From Mycteria americana (lineage: Eukaryota > Chordata > Aves > Ciconiiformes > Ciconiidae): a stretch of 64,000 nucleotides of DNA. The notes under the pieces are model-generated. The model ran no database searches and was not told the origin of the DNA. It was given only the letters and a program-made list of their open reading frames with translations. The stretch lies in contig NC_134368.1 in assembly GCF_035582795.1 (NCBI RefSeq), positions 37,997,501 to 38,061,500 of the forward strand, given 5' to 3'. How positions within the stretch are numbered: the stretch's first letter is position 1; every line of letters begins with the position of its first letter. Position numbers and translations under genes: made by a program. Of this stretch, positions 48,101 through 61,200 are shown piece by piece.

Positions 48101-49649
48101 AATTAAAGTTTTGAGAGGTCTACCTAAAATTTCTATTTGCTTCCGCAACAGCTGTAAGAATGAAATAAACAGAATAGTCTGACAGGAACCATATGCCCTT
48201 TCTTGTGTTAGAGCAATAACAATCAACTTGTCGTACATCATTGCACTAGCGTTAAAATGTTTGTAAGCTATGTAATAAGGACGTTCAGCAGTTAGTCTCT
48301 CAGATGCTGAAGAACTCAAGCTGCATTTAATTGAAAACTTAATCTTTGAAAACACTGTCAGCTCGGGTCATAACATAAGAGAAGTTGTAAGGTAAGAGAG
48401 GTAAGTATAATGTTAATCAATAGTCTGTTGTAACTTTCTCTGAGATATGTAACCAATTGGTTTGGTTTATGAATACACATAAACTGTGTCTGGAAATAAC
48501 CCCCTAAAATGTCTCTCATTTAGATGGAGAGGAAACTTATTTGTGGGGAAACTGTCCAGAACTGTTCATCACTTTACTACTATTTGATCATGGTTTTGTA
48601 GGAATACACTTTTACATCTTGCTTGTTTAAAAATTGTATTCTTATTAAAGGGTATTAGTATACATAGCAACAGAAAACATTGCGTATGTGAATAACTTTT
48701 TATGTGACTTGTTTAAAAGAACAAGCCTTACTTAAAAAGAGGTAAATCTGGCAAGTCAGGGCTAGTTTATGGTACAGTAAATGATTCTAGCCTTCTTGAA
48801 AGTGAATACCTAGAGACAATAGCAGCATAAGCATAAAACCCCTACTCTACAGATAAAATAAGCTTAAAAATGCTACCACAAGCCTTTACAGCACTTGCCT
48901 TTTTAGTGTTGAGCTTCTAATGTAATTTTGATGACTGCCAGATCTGACTTTTAAGAATTTAAATAATGGCAAGTATAGTAAATTCTGATTTCCATTGCCA
49001 TATATGTAAGCCCATGCCTCAGGTTGATTTGTTACACAATCTGAGAAGTTTTACATTTGAATACTTGTGGGATGTCTGTAAAGGAACAGAGTTCTACTAC
49101 AGCTTTCCAAAACTGAGAAATAGAATAGAGGCTTAAGGGGAGATGGTTTAGTTCTGCTTCACTTGCATTTAGTTCTTCAGGCTTACTTTTCCCATTTCTT
49201 CTGGCTTTCCAGTTATGCCTGACATCATAGCGTAAGGAAGGTTTATATAATTCTCAGAGCTTGTTCCTAAGTAATCTTCTAGAGACATGGATTTTTTTTT
49301 TTAATTGATTTTTTTTTCACAATCCTGTTAGGATAATAAAATGAAGGCAGCTATTCTTTACCTGAAGGCATATCAACCTAGTGGCATTTGCCTTCAGATT
49401 AGGAATATAAAGCAGCAGGAGACTGATTAAAGCAAGATCTCGTTTCCTTGTGCATGTTACCACTGTCACGTCCTGCTAAGTTCTGGCTTGTGTTGATGTT
49501 GACCTCGGGTGCCTCAGTGGTACCCGGGTCAGGAAGAAAGATGGCTATTATTATTAATATTTTAATCAATACATACAGAGGAGCATCTGGGACAAATTAT
49601 GATGTATTCTGAAGGGACAATCAGGACTATCTGGAATAGAATAGGTATT
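36136..49649. other. Gene desert, no gene seen
   Basis: 13.5 kb with only short chance open frames. Points of note: a pyrimidine-rich tract at 41330-41720, a G+C-richer interval at 44730-45180 without CpG-island density, and a C-rich tract at about 45720-45745. No splice-bounded conserved coding block was recognised on either strand. Confidence 0.5.
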
Positions 49650-49665
49650 GGGGGGGGGGGGGGGG
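49650..49665 (+). repeat. G16 homopolymer
   Basis: Sixteen consecutive G residues followed by TGG; capable of G-quadruplex formation. Confidence 0.9.
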
Positions 49666-49790
49666 TGGATACAAGAATAGCAAGAGGTAGAAATATTACT
49701 TCCTGGGAAGGAAGGAAGCACAAAGTGCTTAGCCTTCTATATCTAGTTGTGATGTTGCTGCTGTCATAACAGATCTGAAGTCGAGATCCG

Positions 49791-49807
49791 CCCCCCCCCC
49801 CCCCCCC
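49791..49807 (+). repeat. C17 homopolymer
   Basis: Seventeen consecutive C residues, 125 bp to the right of the G16 run and complementary to it. Confidence 0.9.
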
Positions 49808-52800
49808 GGATGTCTTGTTTAGTGCGGGTGGTGATAAGTGACAAGCTTACAGCTGATGTTGATAAAAGGTGTCATTCAGTTCAGAATTGCTTATTTTGGC
49901 ACGAAATAAAATAAAAATAGCTAACGCAATTTTAAAAAATATTTTTGGATTCAAAGATTGGGGATAGGTAGCCCTGACTGTGATTATAGGGCTTGAGATT
50001 TATAGCTCACTTGTTATTCACTGTCTAGGATGCTAATGGGATCCCAGAGCTATGTATTATTGGGATTTATGGGCAAATGGCAATGTAGCAACATGCTGAG
50101 TTGTTGGAAATTTTCGTATTTGCTGTGTTTTGATGGAAGACTCTTTGTGGAAATGCATTTCCTGATTTGGTTTGGCTTCCTTGCTGCTAGCGGATTCCTT
50201 GTGAGGTTACGTAAAATAATTTTGTAGTTCCTGCTAGAAAATGCAGAATGGCAAGATATGTGGGAATGTAAGAAATTAGTATTTTTAATCTTCTGTATGT
50301 GAGACTGATTATAGGCAGCTTGAAGGGGAAATGAGGTGTCCACGAAGGTGTGTCCACCAGAAATTGTAGACATCCAGTCCTGTTGTGCCACATGTTCTTT
50401 TTGACACTTGGGAGCACTAAGGCAACGTATCTTTCTATGAAGGAAAGGTAAATCCTCTTTTTGGGATGAATCCTGTTGAATCCTGTTCTTGGGATTTGTG
50501 CGCAACAGAGTTTTGATTAATTAATAGGCATTGGGGTATCTAACTGACCTGACAGTACTTGTGCAAGGATGAGAGGGAAAGATAAAAGGAACAAAACACG
50601 TACATCTTACTTTTCCTTTTTACATTTGCCTCACCTGGAATTCTGAAAAAATCTGGCATCAATAGGTGATCAAAAAGCTAGACCATTGCATGTCTGTTAA
50701 TAAAAACATTGGAGCTGCTGTGTAATTTTCATCTACTCACTCTTGCAGGATGAGGGAGTTACAGTAGGGTCACTATTTAGATCCAAGACTCCGTGCTGGT
50801 TTATATCCCAGGTAACTTAATTCAGGAGGGTTAAATAGTGAATTATATGCTTCTTAAATTACAGATACTTGCTATGCTTGTGTTGGTTTGCTTTTTATTC
50901 ATTACTGGATTGTACTCGTGGCATGTTCTTACTCTTTCCTGATATATAATGGATCTCTTTATTGAATTATTGAGCAAAACTTTTAAATAAAACATCAAAG
51001 AATTCTCTTCTACTATAAATTCTCCTATAGTCGTAAGATGCATCAACCCTTAGGACCACTTTCCTCATCAGAATAATGACACTGCTAGACTTATTCCTAA
51101 ATGTGCTGTGCACTAAAATGTTCATCCAATATAGCCTTTCTTCTTTTGAAAGTGAAATGATTTGCCTTATAAATATGCAAAATTAGACTGCTTCTTGTAC
51201 AAATATCTTACACAGTATCTGTTTTGTTCTTTCTGGCCACCTTAGACGTGCAATAGTTTTTTTTCTCCTCTGAATCCCATTTTATAGGCGAAGAAAAACA
51301 AAAGTACTTGCAGAAAATGTAGTTAAATTGCTTCTTAAAAGTAAGGCCATTATCAGAGTTGAGAAAAAGACCGGCGCCTGACTTCCAGCCCTTGGTCATC
51401 TTCCTTGTTCTGCATGTCATATACTGCTTTGCTTGGGCTAGAGAGCCCCTGAATCCAGACGATACTATGAAACTGTGAATTGTGATTATTTGTCAGCAAT
51501 CCAGTTTGTGTGGAGATCAAAACTTGAGCACAGGTCTTCTCATGGCCACTCGTGGAAGCTCTACTTGTTAATGCTTTTGGGGGATTTGTCTGCTTATTTT
51601 GATGCATTAAAACTGACTTTATGGTTCTGATTACTCTTGTACAACAACTTTATGCTACCTTTGAGGTTCTTGTCACTTCCATAGAACCAGTAAGTCTGTT
51701 TTTTGCCTGGAGGGGATTAATGTTTAGTTTGCACATAACAAAACAAAGAGAAGGCATAAAGCACCGTTCAGTTATTTCAGAACCCCAAGAAATAGTTTGT
51801 AGTGTAAGTATTATGTTTTAAGGATAGATGAGATGAGGCTACTGGGAACAGCATTCAATTTCTGAAAGTAAAGCATAAGCTTTGATTCACAGAAAATGAA
51901 ATTTGGAACAGCTTGGCATCTTTTTTTTAATAAATGAAATGCCAAAAGGGATACGCATGTTTATATTTAAATGTTTAATTTCTGTGGGCACTATTAAATA
52001 TATGTTTCTGTCATGTGGCTATTTTTCTAAAGGCTAGAATAGGCTTGCTAGGATATCTGAACTAGAAAATGCTTCTCTTATGTCTTGTTGTCTAATATAT
52101 TTTACTCCCTTAAAAGGGAATAAGCTGTACAAGCAGAAAAACTTGCTTAGGTGCTGATTTTAAAAAAGGGGGGAAGGGACTGACTTTCACCACAAGCTAA
52201 CACTGTTTCACTGGCAAGAGTTTTCTGTAGACTTGGCCTGAGACGAGAAGGTTTTTTTTTTTGTAGCTGAACATGATTTCACAGTTAAGGGCTTGGACAA
52301 AACAATGAAAGAACAGTGTAGGTCTGCAAAGATGCAAAGACACCTCCAGACTTAAGAAGCCCCTGACCTGCATTTTGGTGGAAGCTGGAAAAGATGTTGA
52401 GGAAACAGGAGTATCTGCTTGCCCTGTTCTGCTCTTCCCTAGCACCTATTACCAGTCCCTGACAGAAACAGGATACTGGCTAAGCAGTGCTTTGGTGTAT
52501 GGCTGTAATCTGTGCTCTTCATGCACCTGCTTGGATTTGGCGTGATCTGTGTGGGTCTGGGCAACAGAAGACTTTTCTTATTGTTTGGGGCTGTCAGTAT
52601 GTTTTCAGTTGAAACTCTTTGAGCGCTCGTAAAATAAATTATTCCCCTCCCCCCTTTAAAAATAAAGTAAAGCAAGGTAGTCAAAGACAGTTCAAGATGT
52701 GTTTAGATACAAATTGCCTTTTGAATCCTGCAGCAACTCACTTCCTTGACTGCTTCTCATACCAAACTGTAACAACGGGGTTTCTTTGCTTTATGATCTA

Positions 52801-54645
52801 AATTATTTTATTTTTGCCTTCAGGGCCCTAGATATGTCTGTACAAATTAGGGTTTTTATCTATATCAGGTGCTCATGGCAGTGCAGAGTCTCAAGTTTTC
52901 TATCTTAATTATCTAATACTTAATATACGTAGCATTTCAGAGATCTTTTTATGCTTTAGTTTGCAACATTTCTGTAAGGCACACTCTCAAAGAAAGCTTT
53001 TTGTCCCAGTTTGCCCAGCTGACTGTAAATCTTTCTTGCCTTTACTGCTGAAATGTTAGGCAGCTCTCGGGCAGCTCTCAGCTTTCTGTCGGCTACTGCT
53101 TCTTCCCTGAGCTGTTGGAAACTCCCAAATTATGCATCTGTAGCTCCTGTTTCATTTGCAAGAGTCATTCATTTCTGCCCTTAATTCCTATTCCAGCTGG
53201 CATTGGGGATTGTGGCAGTCCCAGGCTGTGCTGCATTACTTGACACTGTAGATCCTTCTGCTGAAACTTGAGTCTCTTCCTTCCATCACACTCCAAGATC
53301 TTTTTGTCTGTCACTAGTTGCTTAGGTCACTTACTGGGCTCCAACGGTGTATTTTCCCTCCTGCTGTTCACTGATACAGAAAGCTAAATCACACAAAAGA
53401 CAAAGGAGCCAAGATTTTTGTTATCTTTTCACCATGAGAGCTCCTAAACTTTTCCCTGGCCCACTTCTCCTGGTCTTGCACAAATAATGTAGCTCCGTGG
53501 TCAACAGTGGGTCAGAAGATCCTGTTGCGCTGAGAGTTCAGGGCTGTGATGCAGCACTATTGCTGTATGCTGATAAAAGCTGTTCCCTTCTCCAACTGGT
53601 TTCATCGCAGCTGGTCTCCTCAGCCCCATGAGGATTGCTGGCTTTGCAGCTTGGGCTACCCCAGATCAACTGGCGATAGAACTGTGTTTTCCTGTACAAA
53701 TCTGAGAAGCCAGTTTATTTGCTATGTTTTGTGGAACACGCAAGGTAAATGTTCTGCGTGGTAGCTGTGAGATGATTTGAGCACACTAGTGTTTTCTGTG
53801 CCCTAGAGAACAATCCAAGAGATGTGACTGCTCTGTAATTAAGAGGGAGAAAGTGCCAAACCTACATACTGACTCACGTTTTCTTCTGATATGCACTAAG
53901 CCTCATGTGGGCACAGTATTTAGGAACTGAGCTCCAAAGCTTTAACAAGATGTTCCCAAGCTATATCCTTTCCCTTCCCTTTCCTCAAGCCACCCCACTT
54001 CCAACCTTTCACAATTTGGATGTAGTTTGATTTGGATTTGGAAATCTGAAAAAGGCTGCCTCTCTCTTGCATTTGTGGAGATGTAGTAAGAGTTCAGCAG
54101 GGAGCTCAGCGATCAAACATTTCTGAAAGCAAACCACTTGCAGAGGTGAGACACAAAGGCTTTTCTGCCAGGGCTACATGGAGGGATACCTACACATTCT
54201 CTACCATATCTAGCAGGGAGTAGAGGAAAGGGAATGGTTGTCAGCCCCCACCTTCTTCCATACATGTGCTAGGGAAAGGTCCTTGTTCTCTCAACATCAT
54301 CAGAAGACAGAATGTGTGTGTGTGTGCAGCAAGGAACACGAACATCATACCAGAATGCAAAATTATAGCAAATCATAAACTGAATGTGATTTAATGATGG
54401 CATCATCATCATCAACAACAAAAAGCTACTTCCTTTTAGGGATTGCAACAAGAGGAATGTTGTTTGTAAGAGAGCAGGCAATGCCCATCTCTGTGACATT
54501 AACCACTAGGTGCTATTGCTTAAGGAAGGAGGACAAAAGGGGAGAACAAGAACATGGCTTTAGGAAATATGATCTGTATTCCAGTGCTTCATTAGAACAG
54601 GTTGCTTAGGAATGCTGTGCTTTTTTTCTATCAGCAGAGATTTTT
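49808..54645. other. Intergenic DNA, no gene seen
   Basis: No recognisable exon. Small features: a direct repeat GAATCCTGTT near 50468, a (TG)n run near 54311 and a (CAT)n run near 54400. Confidence 0.5.
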
Positions 54646-54650
54646 AAAGA
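54646..54650. repeat. Target-site duplication, left (AAAGA)
   Basis: AAAGA directly precedes the LTR and is repeated at 55221-55225. Five bases fits an ERVL-type integration. Confidence 0.85.
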
Positions 54651-55220
54651 TGTTGTGGTTTAGCCCCAGTCGGCAATTAAGCAGCATGCAGCTGCTTGCT
54701 CACCCTCCCCCCGGTGGGATGGGGGAGAGAATCGGAAGAGCAAAAGTAAGAAAACTTGTGGGTTGGGATAAGAACAGTTTAATAATTGGAACAAAATAAT
54801 AATAATAATAATTTGTAATGAGAAGGAAAATAACAAGAGAGTGAGAGAGGAAGAAAACCCAGGAAAAAGACAAGTGATGCAACCACTCACCACCCACCGA
54901 CTGACGCCCAGCCAGTCCAGAGCAGCGATCACTGCCCCCCAGCCAGCTCCCCCCGGTTTCTATACTGAGCATGACGGCATATGGGATGGAATAGCCCTTT
55001 GGCCAGTTTGGGTCCGCTGTCCTGGCTGTGCCCCCTCCCAGCTTCTTGTGCACCTGGCAGAGCATGGGAAGCTGAAAAGTCCTTGACTAGTGTAAGCACT
55101 GCTCAGCAACAACTAAAACACCAAGGTGTTATCAACATTAGTCTCATGCTAAATCCAAAACATAGAACTATACCAGCTACTAGGAAGAAAATTTACTCTA
55201 TCCCAGCTGAAACCAGGACA
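54651..55220 (-). mobile_element. Solo LTR of an avian ERVL-type element
   Basis: 570 bp. On the minus strand it starts TGTCCTGGTTTCAGCTGGGA and ends CTAAACCACAACA, so it has TGT...ACA termini. It is flanked by a perfect 5-bp duplication AAAGA. I recognise the left end and internal blocks (GGCAGAGCATGGGAAGCTGA; AGCCCTTTGGCCAGTTTGGG; the AATAATAAT run) as an LTR common in neoavian genomes. No internal region is attached, so it formed by recombination between the two LTRs. It looks whole as an LTR. The intact duplication points to a moderately young insertion; age cannot be measured from one copy. Confidence 0.9.
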
Positions 55221-55225
55221 AAAGA
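55221..55225. repeat. Target-site duplication, right (AAAGA)
   Basis: Matches the left copy at 54646-54650. Confidence 0.85.
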
Positions 55226-58200
55226 AAAGCTAAGTAACTGTCTAGTAGTCTAGGTTTGCTTTATTTTGTCTTGTAAGAAAAAGATGGACAAAAATGACTT
55301 TTAATGATTCTTTCAATTTATATGGGAACTACATGTAACTTTATTCCACCTTTGTGGGGAAACTCCCCAGGTTAAAAATATTTCTGCACCCTGCTGTCAG
55401 TGATGTTCCTGTGGGTTATGGTTCGTGTAACCAGACATACGGGTCAGATAGAGAAGTTCACTTGTGCTCCTTGAGGGATATAATGCCCCTTTTTTCCCTC
55501 TGCCACAATAGCAGCAAATTCTGTGATCGTTGTCCTGCAGAGAAGTGATAATTAGGTAAAGAGAAAGCATGATAATATGATGTAGCATAAAAGGTTTTCA
55601 CATGAATACAGATGCACTACTCCCAGCCACTGAACCTGTACTTTATGAAAATCATCATGCTCTTGGTGCCAGGAGCACTTTCCTAATCTCATGCCATCTG
55701 TGCATCTGGCAGAATATTACAGGAAACTCATTTGTACATCCCCTTGGGAGTGTATCCTTCCTATTAAAAAAAAAATACCCATTTTTAGATCATATCTTAC
55801 AGTAGAAGATACTAGATTTCAAGCAGACTACTGTAGAGAGAATTCTTTTTTTTTTTTTTTTTCCATTTTATTTCTTGGGCTAGAGTTCTTATTTTCCCAA
55901 AATGGCAAAATGCAGATACCAACATACCAATATACCAACAAGATGGTGCTGTTCACAATATTTCCAACTTCAGGAAAGATTTTAATGATTTTTTTTTTTT
56001 TTTGTCCTAAAGTATATGGTGAACGGGAACATAACTATGACAATCATGATGGTAATGGTGTGAAAGAAGAGATGTTTATTTTTTCACATTAATTCTCTTA
56101 CGGAATGATAGCATGCACGCTGCATTGAACCCTGACAGTGGGAAGGTAAGATCACCACAAGAGAGATCACCACTCTTTCATCTGTTTAGAGATAATTGTA
56201 TATATAATAAGTTAGGATCTTTTAGCATGGACAAGACATCTGCATAAGGATATTAGAGGTATATACCAAAAAGAATAGTTTTGACACAGTGAGTTAGGAA
56301 GAATAGTGAACGTCACATAAGAACTAGGGACTAGTAGATAAAATGATCTAGCAGTGAGTTTATAATTACAGGGGATAAAATGATGCAAGGCAAATTAAAC
56401 TGTGGAGGTTGTTGTTGTAAGGTGCTTTGGATGCAGCAAGTGTGTGCTGTACGGGCAAATGCATAGGGTAAAGGTCCATCAAAGGCTACTAAACATGATG
56501 ATGTAAACTTAAAGTCCAGGCTCAGGGATCTTTACACTGTAGGATGGGAACAATGTCAATCTATCCTTACCATGTTGTTATATTCTTTTCCTGCTGGGCT
56601 AGGTAAACTTTTGGCTTGGCCTGGCCTAGTACTGCCATTCTTGTATTAGTGAATGTAGCTTTGCAAATGTATACCAAGCTCAGTAACGTGTATGTCTGCA
56701 TTGTCTTTATACATTCCTTTAACTCATGCAGTTGCTATCTTTTGTCTACATGGGATTTTGTACAAAATAATGCAAAGACTTGAGTGTATTATGGGATAGA
56801 CACTTTCCCAGTATCTCTTGCTGGGTACTATGTAAAAGAAAAAGTAGACTCTTGAGGCTGACCAAAGAATTCAAAGCAGATGTCTGCTCAAGTGAACACA
56901 GGTTATCTTTATATTGGGAAACACAAACTGTAATCCTCTTCACAATTATTTTCATGCACTCGGAACCTAAGCCTCTTCACTGTCTTTCATTTGGGATAAA
57001 GCATTCTCTGTTTAAATGTTTGAATCCATGGCATGGAGGTAGCCCTTACCTCTATGCAAGTGTGTTTAGAAAGTGTGTGATACTTTGCAGAAGATACTTG
57101 GTACCTTTCCAATATGCAGTCATCCTCAATTAGTTAAAACAGAAATAACTATCACATAACTATTGCAGAGGCACGATATTAGAAGTCTTCAGCAGTTGTC
57201 TCTCTCTGGGTTGATATTGAACATGAGCAGGCATTATCTCAATCTACTGATGCAGAATTAATCAGAACTCCCGCAGCCTCGCTCATCTCGGCTATACCGT
57301 ATTTTGCAATACATCATGCATTAGATGCGATAGTGCATTCTGTGCGTCATCCTTTTCACCTCTGCAGGCGGTATTTGACATCTGGGGATCCTGCTGGGTG
57401 GCCGCAATCGGTGGGAGGGCGAGGGGAAAGTGAAGGGAGGAAACTGCGGTTCCTCCTTCCCTCCCTGCACCCAACCCTTCCTCAGGAGCAGCCACAGGCA
57501 TCTCTACTTGACTCCCTCCTCACTGCCCCCCTGAAGGAACCTGAATAGATAGAGGCCTTTTACCTTTTTTTGATGTAAAGTAGGGAAGGTGAGAGGGAGC
57601 AGAGAGAAGGGGTGGGGATGAATATGACAGAAGACGACAGTAAGGTGTATATCTAAGTTTTAACTAATACCGACAAATGTTAATGGTTTAATTTGTTAAT
57701 GACAGGATGTCATGAACTCATTAAACTATAAGCTTGCTTAGATTTCAGTTGGGGGGGATATTTAAATCCTGGTTAAATCCTGGGAGGGAAGAAAAGCTGC
57801 TCTTTTTTTTTGGTAGCCAAAAAATCTGCAACGTTAGAGAGAACAGTTGCTTGCTAGGAAAGACCTTCCCTTTCTGCATCTCCTAGCTCCCTGCACCTTA
57901 AAAGGTAAAACAGTAAAACAGTTTAACCCACTAGAATCTGAAGAACAATCATATTTCAAATGACTACCTTAAATTTGTTCAGCTCCTTTTCTCCCTTCCC
58001 CACAAATCTCAATTATGGCAGATGAGCAAAACACCACAGGTGCCCCTCACTTCCTGCGCTTGTCAGAAGTTCTCACGGCTCATTTCACACTCTGGCTAGT
58101 TTGATGTTAAAAGGTATGTGCAGTCTTCTAATTTATGGTTAACAAGTCCATATTATCTTTGTAATCCCTATTGTCATGCAACAACAATTCCCCATGTAGG

Positions 58201-61200
58201 TTCAGCTGGGTACTACAAATAATTTCTCATAAGTTTATTGATAATAAGAAACATGTCTTAAGGAATGAGAGAAAGCTTATTATAATAATTGTTTGCAGGT
58301 GTTAAATGAAGAGCATTATAGAAATATATATGTGTAACACTCTATTAAACCCAAATCTCATAATAAGGGATGGATAATGATAAAGAAGCCTACACATTTC
58401 ACAGCTCAGAAATTAATTTCTTGGACTTCCATCATTCAAGGAAATCACATTCCAATCACTGCTCAAGTGACATGAGTTTTCATACTTACAGTAATCTCCT
58501 GTATTGACAGTACATCAAAAATAGTTCCCTGAAGAATAAGGCTAATTTTCTAACCCAGTCAACCCTCACTTTGAAGTCTGGATTGTGGGATGGTGATGGA
58601 AAAGTTTCTGCAAAGGTTGAGTACTGAGCCTTAAAGCATTCTTTATTCTTCCAGTATAATGATGGCAAATCTACCCTCTCTCATTTCAATCTTTTGAATA
58701 AGTCCCTAAAGCAGAAATAGGCAGTTTCACCTTGCTGTGCTTAACTCTTTCAGTGCCTTTCCCTTCTAGATCTTATCCAACTGCCATTAATCCTACATGA
58801 CGTCTTATTTCAAGCTTTTGATTAATCTTGCAGAAGTGAAACTGTTAGCAAGGTCTTTCACTCCCAGAAGTACATTTCTTTTGCATACATAAAAGGCTCT
58901 TGTTAAAGTTGCTTAACGAATTACATCCAATGTTTGAAGAGGGGAGGTATGCAGGGTTGGGCAGTCCTTGCAATACTGAAAAGCTGGGAATACGCCCATT
59001 TGAGGAGGGAAGGTCCTATTCAGAGGCCCAGCGATGGCTGTGCCTTTTTCCCATGTGAGAAGGTTCTGCAGCCCCTTCCTGGCTCTTCTGAAGGTGCTGA
59101 GGTGGCATGTGCTCACTGAGTCCTCACCTTCCACTGCTGCCCTCACGCATTTTGTAGCTCTGCCCTGCTCTGCACGCCGGCCCTGGTGCACCAGCCGTGC
59201 ACAATCATCAGCAGTGGCTGCACTGCTGGGGTGTTCTCTGCCTGCGTCGGAGGGTGGATCAGAAGAGGTGATATGGCCTTCGTGCTGATTTGCTTTGTCT
59301 CTGCTGGACTGTCCCCTTCTGCTGTAGCTTCTCCACAAAATACTCAGTTGTTTTGTGACTTCTTTGCTCTAGCAGCATCCTAGCATTCACTGAGGGGCAC
59401 TATCTTCAGATGCAATACAGAAACAAATAATGCAGTCTTATAAATTGTCACCACTAAATACTGAGTTAGATGTTTTATGAAAGTGTAATGACACCATGAG
59501 CTAACTGTGTGTGTGTATTTAAAAGTTGCTCTCTTTTCCCCTTCCAAAATGGAAATTGTCATTATTTTCATCACCGGTGTACCCCTCTCCACACTGCCTC
59601 TCCTCCCTGCTTTTGCAATGGCCTCTAAGTATCCATAATTAAGGGTTGCTGCTATTAGTGGATCAGACTAGGCTTCAAGCAGGCGTATAACAACCAGTGC
59701 CACTCATACACTGGAGTAAGAAGTATTTGTGGATGTTGTGTCAGTTTGATTCACTGGACTTCTCACGTGAGCACTACATCTACTCTTCCAGCTCTGTATG
59801 AGGCCTCATCTAACTTGGTACTGTTATTTCAATGGGGGAAACAAGGAGGAAATCGAACAGAAGAACCATAATAACTTTAGGATTAAATAAAACTCAGATC
59901 AGTCCACTTAATTAGCAGGCCAGAATGTACCTGCTGTCACTCTGTTGCAAAGTTTATGACTCTCAGTGGTTGGAGACACACAGATAATTATTCAGGGAGA
60001 AGTCAACCTCTCTCTACTGTGGTGCTCTCTGAAGCACCCTGAAACTTTAGGATCTACCAATACAAAGAATTATTTTTGTCAAAGTTCACTTAAATGCAGA
60101 CTAGATTAAGTCATTATGATTAGCAGTATGGGTTGTGTTCTTTGCTTGATGTTTCTGTTGGTTTCAGTGAAGGGCACATTGGATATGCAAAACCAAAAGA
60201 TGCTCCAGCGTCACAGAGAAATGGGTTCTTAGCTGGGTAAGAAAATGCTAACTCCCACAACTTCCAGTTCAAGCAATAAGGTGGAAAGCAGAAGACTGCC
60301 AAGCTGAATGAATTAACTAACTCGCTTGTTGTAAGATGCTGAAGACGCTACCTTGTCAGCTTCTGACAGCAGCTATGTTTTACTGGCTGTAACTAAGATT
60401 CAGTTACAGAAAATCTATACGCTGGCTCTTATTTCCATCTTTTGCATATGTATCTATAAGATGGGAATCTAAAGAGAAGAGACACCTGTGAATGATTCAT
60501 GAAAATACTAGATATTTAAATGAACATCAAAAAATATTTAGGGAACTCCATGACTATCTTCAGATGAGCAAAAATTATGGTAGTGTCTGGGGAACATTAT
60601 TGAGGACAATTGTACTTCTCAGATGAGCACACTTCTGGTCCGCTGGAGGACAATAAGCAAGCCCACAACATGAGCATGCTTATGCCTTACGAAGGAACTG
60701 AAAGTATAGGAAAGAGTCAGTCTCTTATAATACACTGACTGCTTTTGTGAGATTAAATTGCCTAATCAGCTCCCAAAGTGCTGCACCTGGTATTTCTTTC
60801 CGCTTATGCTGAACATAAAACATTTGGATAATTGTGTGGGCTGCAGAGCTGTGTAAAGACAACAATTCCCCAATACCCTTTGCAGGAGGTAAAGTATTAG
60901 TGTATCTATCTCTGGCCATGGAGGTTCCCAGAAGAGTTAGCGTAGGGCTAAAGCTTTTAAAGAAAATATGTATTACTTGCAATAAGATTTGGAATCCTTG
61001 TGTTCAGCCTGAAATGGTTTTATGGGGAGTAAAAATTTAATGCACTTACCTGCATAAAATGATATGCATGCTGACCACCCCCATTCTGCTTTAGTCTAGT
61101 CAAAATCACTTTGCAAAATGATGCTTGGAGTTAGTTCGAATGAATGATGTGATCTCCAACGCTTTAAACAGGATTACTGAAATGGTAGGAACATGACCAT

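Noticed and set aside
54700-55253. Open frames on both strands at 54.7-55.2 kb
   Set aside because: They fall almost entirely inside the solo LTR and have no coding meaning.
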